Origin: DTQF01 sp038874185
Lineage (GTDB): Archaea > Micrarchaeota > Micrarchaeia > CABMEP01
DNA: 39,996 bases
Reading direction: 5' to 3'
Assembly: GCA_038874185.1 (NCBI GenBank)
Contig: JAVZCX010000004.1
Location: forward strand, 1-39,996
This document shows, one piece after another, positions 36,679-39,996 of the stretch (positions are counted from its first letter, which is position 1; every line of letters starts with the position of its first letter). Below the pieces are notes generated by a model. That model was given only the letters and a program-made list of their open reading frames with translations, ran no database searches and had not been told where the DNA came from. Made by a program: the position numbers and the translations under genes.

Positions 36679-37098
36679 TCATTCGCTTTCTTTTTGTTCC
36701 TTCATTATTCGCCTTGCTTCGATGTCTATCTCTTTCAGTCTATTCGATATAGCTTCCATGCTCTTTATCAGATCATTCTTTGCTTCTTCAAGTTCCTTTT
36801 TCTTTCCTTCAAGGAATTTAATCGAATCTTCAATGCTTGTCTCTGCAAATATGTTGGCGCCTACGTTCATAAGAAGCCTGTTAGTCTGCTTGAGTTCTCC
36901 CTTTACAAATATTCCCGAACCTAAGTTGAACAGAGTGAGATTATTTTCTTTGAGCGCTTGCAGCGCATCTATTGTTTTATTGATTTCCGCCTCTACCTGT
37001 GCAATAGCCCTCATTTGGTTTTCTATCTCATGAGCATAATGCTGGTGATATGAGGCCTCAGCAGCAAGTTGCTCAAATTGTTCTTCAACAGTTGCCAT
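36679..37098 (-). CDS. pfdA: Prefoldin subunit alpha
   Basis: 139 aa, standard length. Two long coiled-coil helices flank the beta-hairpin region (NLTLFNLGSGIFVKGEL, then LLMNVGANIFAETSIEDS). The archaeal alpha2-beta4 chaperone holds unfolded proteins for the thermosome. AAGTGATTTT precedes the ATG. The gene lies between L18a and FtsY, as in many archaea. Confidence 0.95.
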   Translation of the reverse strand: MATVEEQFEQLAAEASYHQHYAHEIENQMRAIAQVEAEINKTIDALQALKENNLTLFNLGSGIFVKGELKQTNRLLMNVGANIFAETSIEDSIKFLEGKKKELEEAKNDLIKSMEAISNRLKEIDIEARRIMKEQKESE

Positions 37099-37117
37099 AA
37101 AATCACTTAATTGAAAT

Positions 37118-37291
37118 CTACATCTTTTCTATCTTGTCTATAACAATGTCCTTTCTTCTTAATCCATGGGCGTTTCCCATGATTGAATACAGTTTATGTA
37201 CAGCAAATTTTTCGCTTTCAGCTTCAAGTATCTTGTTGAATTTCTGTTGCTTGTTTTTCATTTTTATAGTTCCAGTTATTCTGAATTTCAT
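37118..37291 (-). CDS. rpl18a: Ribosomal protein L18a (LX)
   Basis: 57 aa from the ATG at 37291 (GGTGAATGAT upstream); a longer frame from 37330 lacks support. The sequence KFRITGTIKMKNKQQKFNK followed by AESEKFAVHKLYSIMGNAHG is typical of the single-domain archaeal LX/L20a protein of the large subunit. Confidence 0.92.
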   Translation of the reverse strand: MKFRITGTIKMKNKQQKFNKILEAESEKFAVHKLYSIMGNAHGLRRKDIVIDKIEKM

Positions 37292-37332
37292 ATCATTCAC
37301 CTTTATTTTTTCGAAATAATTGAATATCAAAC

Positions 37333-37677
37333 CTAATGCACTCTTAATCCATTTTCAGCTTTCTCACTTGTTGTTATAAGGATTATCTTTCCTTCCGAAC
37401 TTTCAACAGCTAGAATCATTCCATTCGATTCCACTCCCCTTATCTTCCTAGGTTCCAGATTTGCAACAACTATTATCTGTTTTCCAATGATGTCTTCAGG
37501 CTTGTACATTTGAGCTATTCCTGCAACCAGCTGCCTTTGTTCGTACCCTAAGTCTATTTTCATCTTTAGCAACTTATCCGAGCCCTCTATCTTTTCAGCC
37601 TCAAGCACAGTTGCGGTTCTTAAGTCAATTTTCAAGAAAGTATCATAATCTATCTTTTCTGAAACATTCTGTTCCAA
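37333..37677 (-). CDS. Stand-alone tRNA-binding OB-fold protein (MetRS C-terminal/Trbp111-like)
   Basis: 114 aa. Matches the EMAP-II-like OB domain found at the C-terminus of methionyl-tRNA synthetase or free as Trbp111: FLKIDLRTATVLEAEKIEGS, then LGYEQRQLVAGIAQMYKPED, then IIVVANLEPRKIRGVESNGM. The free form dimerises and binds structured tRNA. Here it sits between aIF6 and L18a, co-directional, with gaps of about 20-40 bp. It probably supports MetRS in trans; MetRS is not in the window. Confidence 0.88.
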   Translation of the reverse strand: MEQNVSEKIDYDTFLKIDLRTATVLEAEKIEGSDKLLKMKIDLGYEQRQLVAGIAQMYKPEDIIGKQIIVVANLEPRKIRGVESNGMILAVESSEGKIILITTSEKAENGLRVH

Positions 37678-37696
37678 ACAATCACCAACTATCTAA

Positions 37697-38386
37697 TTAC
37701 ATAAATCCAAGCGCATCAATTATTCTTTGTTGTTCGAACGCTGTTGTTGTTTCACCGAACATTACAGACTTATCGTTTCCGACAAGGCAGAGGGATACGA
37801 AGGGAACCCCACTATTTGCAGTACCTACTCCACCATTTATTCCAAGGAATTCTTCTATCGCATCGATTTCATGCTCCTTAAGTCCTGGGTGGGCTACGAA
37901 TCCGTTGTCATTAGCAAAAACAACACTTCCGATAACATTGAATTTTTCCAGCTGCAAAGATTCCACTTCTACTCCAAGCACATCTTTTACAGTTTTTATC
38001 ACATTCTTGTCTTTAATCTTCGGATTGATGATGCATTTATTATTGTTTACAACGAAGTTGTTAGCTACTGCAGTGAACTCTGTTTCCAATACACCAATGT
38101 TGATGTCGATTCCAGCTTCCTTGATTTTTTTCCTTGCCAATGCCAATTCTTCAGCTAGGATTACTTTTGAAAACAACACTCCATTGTCGTTCATGATTGA
38201 ATAAAGCCCGGTTAACGGACTTCCAAATACATTTATAGTAATATCTTCAGTTCCGAGTACTTCACATACTCTAGAGAATTTTTCAGGTTTGTTGATTGGC
38301 ATCAGGGTGATTTTCGAATTGCTTTTCATGAACAGGCCTATGTATGGATTACCATAGAAGCCTATTCTTTGTTGTTTGCCTATCAT
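37697..38386 (-). CDS. eif6: Translation initiation factor aIF6
   Basis: 229 aa from the ATG at 38386 (GTGAG upstream). A longer frame from 38464 adds a Lys/Arg-only stretch that is an out-of-frame reading of the L31e tail and is rejected. The five-fold pseudo-symmetric pentein is visible from its repeats (FGSPLTGLYSIMNDNG, GNDKSVMFGETTTAFEQQRI near the end). aIF6 binds the large subunit and prevents premature joining. Confidence 0.94.
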   Translation of the reverse strand: MIGKQQRIGFYGNPYIGLFMKSNSKITLMPINKPEKFSRVCEVLGTEDITINVFGSPLTGLYSIMNDNGVLFSKVILAEELALARKKIKEAGIDINIGVLETEFTAVANNFVVNNNKCIINPKIKDKNVIKTVKDVLGVEVESLQLEKFNVIGSVVFANDNGFVAHPGLKEHEIDAIEEFLGINGGVGTANSGVPFVSLCLVGNDKSVMFGETTTAFEQQRIIDALGFM

Positions 38387-38399
38387 TTTTCTCACGAAA

Positions 38400-38738
38400 T
38401 TATTCTTTCTTTTTCTCTTCCTTTTTTTGTTCCTTTTTCTCGCCTTTTTTTTCTTTTTGTTCAATCTTTTCCTTCTTCATTTCGGTCTCTGGAAGAGTCA
38501 CCATTACTATTCCTGTTTTTTCATCTTTCGTCATTTTTACCTTTATTCTCTTAAGTGGGAATCTGCTTCCATTTTTGTATATCTCTTTTGTAACGCTGTT
38601 ATCTATCTTAACATTAAAGTAATCTGATTTAGAATGTCTTGCTGCAATCTCTCTGAGCAATTTAATTGCAACTTGTCTTCTTTTAGTTCTTGGTTTTTCA
38701 TAAGCTTTCTTAAGATTTACAACCATTATTCTTTCCAT
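38400..38738 (-). CDS. rpl31e: Ribosomal protein L31e with Lys/Glu tail
   Basis: 112 aa. The core (residues 5-80: KPRTKRRQVAIKLLREIAAR, then RFPLKRIKVKMTKDE) is L31e. An extra ~30-residue low-complexity tail of Lys and Glu follows. GGTGATC precedes the ATG. It overlaps no neighbour and is followed by aIF6 13 bp later. Confidence 0.94.
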   Translation of the reverse strand: MERIMVVNLKKAYEKPRTKRRQVAIKLLREIAARHSKSDYFNVKIDNSVTKEIYKNGSRFPLKRIKVKMTKDEKTGIVMVTLPETEMKKEKIEQKEKKGEKKEQKKEEKKKE

Positions 38739-38746
38739 ATGATCAC

Positions 38747-38914
38747 CTATTCTTTCTCTCTGGCTCTAAGTTTTTGACTTCTCCAATGTCTTCTTGAAGG
38801 AGAGGTGTTAACTCTTCTTCCAGTCTTTAATCTCACAAAGATCGGAACAGGTCTTGCTGACTTAGCCGCACTGACCAATCTTCTTTTCTTTTGAGCAGTT
38901 TTTTTGCTTCCCAT
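38747..38914 (-). CDS. rpl39e: Ribosomal protein L39e
   Basis: 55 aa: MGSKKTAQKKRRLVSAAKSA, then PVPIFVRLKTGRRVNTSPS, ending RRHWRSQKLRAREKE. This is the very short, basic L39e that lines the exit tunnel. GGAGG lies upstream of the ATG. The stop codon is 8 bp before the L31e start, the usual order. Confidence 0.96.
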   Translation of the reverse strand: MGSKKTAQKKRRLVSAAKSARPVPIFVRLKTGRRVNTSPSRRHWRSQKLRAREKE

Positions 38915-38915
38915 A

Positions 38916-39185
38916 TTATTTCCTCCTTATATGAATTTTAGTTTCAGGCTGCTTTGAAACAGCCAGATTCATGTTTATTATCGTTAACAACTCTTTTTCA
39001 GTTATTCGTCTTCTTATCTTTTGATAATAATGGATCAAAGCATTCGCAACTTTGAGATAAAGCTCCTGGTTAGAAAGCCTTACGTTCATAAGGCGAGCAT
39101 AGGCATTTTCTTCCAGAATAACGCTCAATGTTTTTTTGAGCTGAAGTTCAGCCTGTTGCGCAGCCAGAACTTTATCTTCGTCCAA
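38916..39185 (-). CDS. DNA-binding protein of the PDCD5 family
   Basis: 89 aa. Matches the three-helix PDCD5/TFAR19 family: QQAELQLKKTLSVILEENAY, then ARLMNVRLSNQELYLKVANA, then RITEKELLTIINMN. Archaeal members bind DNA or RNA; the cellular role is unclear. Stop and L39e start are one base apart. Part of the conserved S19e-PDCD5-L39e-L31e order. Confidence 0.93.
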   Translation of the reverse strand: MDEDKVLAAQQAELQLKKTLSVILEENAYARLMNVRLSNQELYLKVANALIHYYQKIRRRITEKELLTIINMNLAVSKQPETKIHIRRK

Positions 39186-39197
39186 TCCCTCACCTTC

Positions 39198-39614
39198 TTA
39201 CTGCTTTGAGACCTGCTTTGCTACGCTGTTAAGTAGAGAGATTCCTTTCTTTGAAATATACCTTCCTTTTTTGTCTTTTGTTATCAAGTTTGCCTTTTCA
39301 AGCTGTTGCAATGCCTTTCTGATGATGGAACCACCGGCTTTAGTAGCATGCATTCTCCCGCTTCTGCTTCCCGGCTTTCCTCCAAATCTTTCTCTAAGAA
39401 CGCTGACACCCATCGGACCGTCAATATAAAGAGCCCTCAATATAGATGCGCACCTTACATACCAGAAGTCTTCATCTTGTGGGACTCTTTCCCTATGAGG
39501 TCCTGTCTTTACATAAACCATCCATTCAGGTGGAGCAACCATTCCATCCTGTTTGAGCTTCTGAGCAACTCCTTTTATCAGTTTATTCGGCTCTACATCA
39601 AACGCAGTAATCAT
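39198..39614 (-). CDS. rps19e: Ribosomal protein S19e
   Basis: 138 aa from the ATG at 39614, preceded by GAGGGATT; a longer frame from 39677 would overlap the RNase P gene and is rejected. ITAFDVEPNKLIKGVAQKLK, WMVYVKTGPHRERVP and FGGKPGSRSGRMHATKAGGS are diagnostic of the family. Confidence 0.96.
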   Translation of the reverse strand: MITAFDVEPNKLIKGVAQKLKQDGMVAPPEWMVYVKTGPHRERVPQDEDFWYVRCASILRALYIDGPMGVSVLRERFGGKPGSRSGRMHATKAGGSIIRKALQQLEKANLITKDKKGRYISKKGISLLNSVAKQVSKQ

Positions 39615-39615
39615 T

Positions 39616-39915
39616 TCAATCCCTCTTTTTAGCATATCCAAAGCGCCGCACAGATCCGCATGAGCACACATATTCAACGGATTTGCTTCGCTTGCTTAAT
39701 TTTATTTTAACGTTATATCCTGGAATCCATATTATATTACATATCTTGCATATTCTTTTTTTAAATCTTTTCGGAATAGCAACCCTGTATCTTGAAGAGA
39801 GCTTCCTTGCAAGAGATACATATCTTTTCGTTCTTTCTTCTTTCGTCTTTGCATATTTCTCTGCAAGTCCAAGAAGCCATTCTATTCTCTCAAGAACCAG
39901 CTCTCTCTTGTTCAT
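39616..39915 (-). CDS. rnp4: RNase P protein component 4 (Rpp21/Rpr2)
   Basis: 99 aa. Two N-terminal helices (ERIEWLLGLAEKYAKTKEER) are followed by a zinc ribbon with CKIC and VCSC ligands. It pairs with Rpp29 on the specificity domain of RNase P RNA and supports tRNA 5' processing. AAAGGTT precedes the ATG. The stop lies two bases before the S19e start. Confidence 0.93.
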   Translation of the reverse strand: MNKRELVLERIEWLLGLAEKYAKTKEERTKRYVSLARKLSSRYRVAIPKRFKKRICKICNIIWIPGYNVKIKLSKRSKSVEYVCSCGSVRRFGYAKKRD

Positions 39916-39930
39916 TTTGAAACCTTTAAG

Positions 39931-39996
39931 TGGGCCGGCGGAGATTTGAACTCCGGACCTACAGTTATCCTAAACCAGTTCTGAATATATCAGAAC
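39931..39996 (-). tRNA. tRNA, 3' part only, probably intron-containing
   Basis: The T arm CGGAG-TTCAAAT-CTCCG, variable loop AGGTC, acceptor 3' strand CCGGCCC and discriminator A are clear. Ahead of the anticodon-stem half ACTGT lies a 7-bp hairpin (GTTCTGA-TATAT-TCAGAAC) that is not tRNA body, most likely an intron. If it follows the same geometry as the other introns, positions 34-35 would read T-A, pointing to Val (TAC) or Ile (TAT). The rest lies outside the window. Confidence 0.75.

Noticed and set aside
38387..38464. 26-residue Lys/Arg extension of aIF6
   Set aside because: It is the L31e Lys/Glu tail read in another frame; the ATG at 38386 has a ribosome binding site and matches the family start.
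39615..39677. Longer S19e start
   Set aside because: It would overlap the RNase P gene; the ATG at 39614 follows GAGGG and matches the family N-terminus.

Overview
The window is archaeal. It carries an archaeal-type 16S rRNA, a Cdc48-type AAA ATPase, an AglB/STT3 oligosaccharyltransferase, endonuclease Q, prefoldin alpha, aIF6, the ribosomal proteins S19e, L31e, L39e and L18a/LX, PDCD5 and an RNase P protein. Low G+C, class III prepilin signals, several BHB-type RNA introns and the scaffold gap of 432 N suggest an uncultivated archaeon, perhaps DPANN-like; no lineage can be assigned from this stretch alone. Start codons are repeatedly preceded by GGTGA(T), the complement of the 16S tail (ATCACCTCC), and this was used to choose starts.

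Layout. 1-2591 (minus): 16S rRNA gene with leader and promoter. It is interrupted by a 37-nt intron in the universally conserved 530 region, with a textbook bulge-helix-bulge, and by a ~0.7-kb insertion near E. coli position 909 that holds a decayed homing endonuclease. 2592-5392 (minus): two tandem GIDE-LemA membrane proteins. 5443-7028 (plus): a degenerate LAGLIDADG-like protein coupled to a GT4 glycosyltransferase. 7175-13152 (minus): a very AT-rich five-gene operon of glycosyltransferases and two unusual fusions (nucleotidyltransferase-kinase and HAD phosphatase-nucleotidyltransferase), probably for a surface glycan. 13306-19250 (minus): AglB, an M50-family membrane protease, a small membrane protein and Cdc48. 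19346-19592: tRNA-Arg(TCG) and intron-containing initiator tRNA-Met.

19665-21735 (plus): four pilin-like proteins. 21806-22693 (minus): a small membrane protein and a DUF429 protein. 22823-22958: a CAT-anticodon tRNA with two introns. 22994-24133 (plus): a PAP2-dolichol kinase-like fusion. 24177-25988 (minus): a lipoprotein-like membrane protein ending in a Roadblock domain. 26095-27366 (plus): endonuclease Q. 27478-28065: a PRC-barrel-like gene cut by the N gap. 28119-35198: a 1425-residue surface protein, an acidic mini-protein, a tRNA-splicing-endonuclease homologue lacking the catalytic His, a tailed histone-fold protein and a Cys-rich surface protein. 35248-39915 (minus): the conserved archaeal translation/secretion cluster, read as rnp4, rps19e, pdcd5, rpl39e, rpl31e, eif6, a tRNA-binding OB protein, rpl18a, pfdA, ftsY. 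The window ends inside another probably intron-containing tRNA.

Two themes tie the genes together. One is surface glycosylation: nucleotide-sugar fusions, glycosyltransferases, lipid-carrier recycling and AglB. The other is RNA splicing: at least four BHB-type introns and a ribosomal insertion, alongside an EndA-family protein that looks like a non-catalytic subunit.
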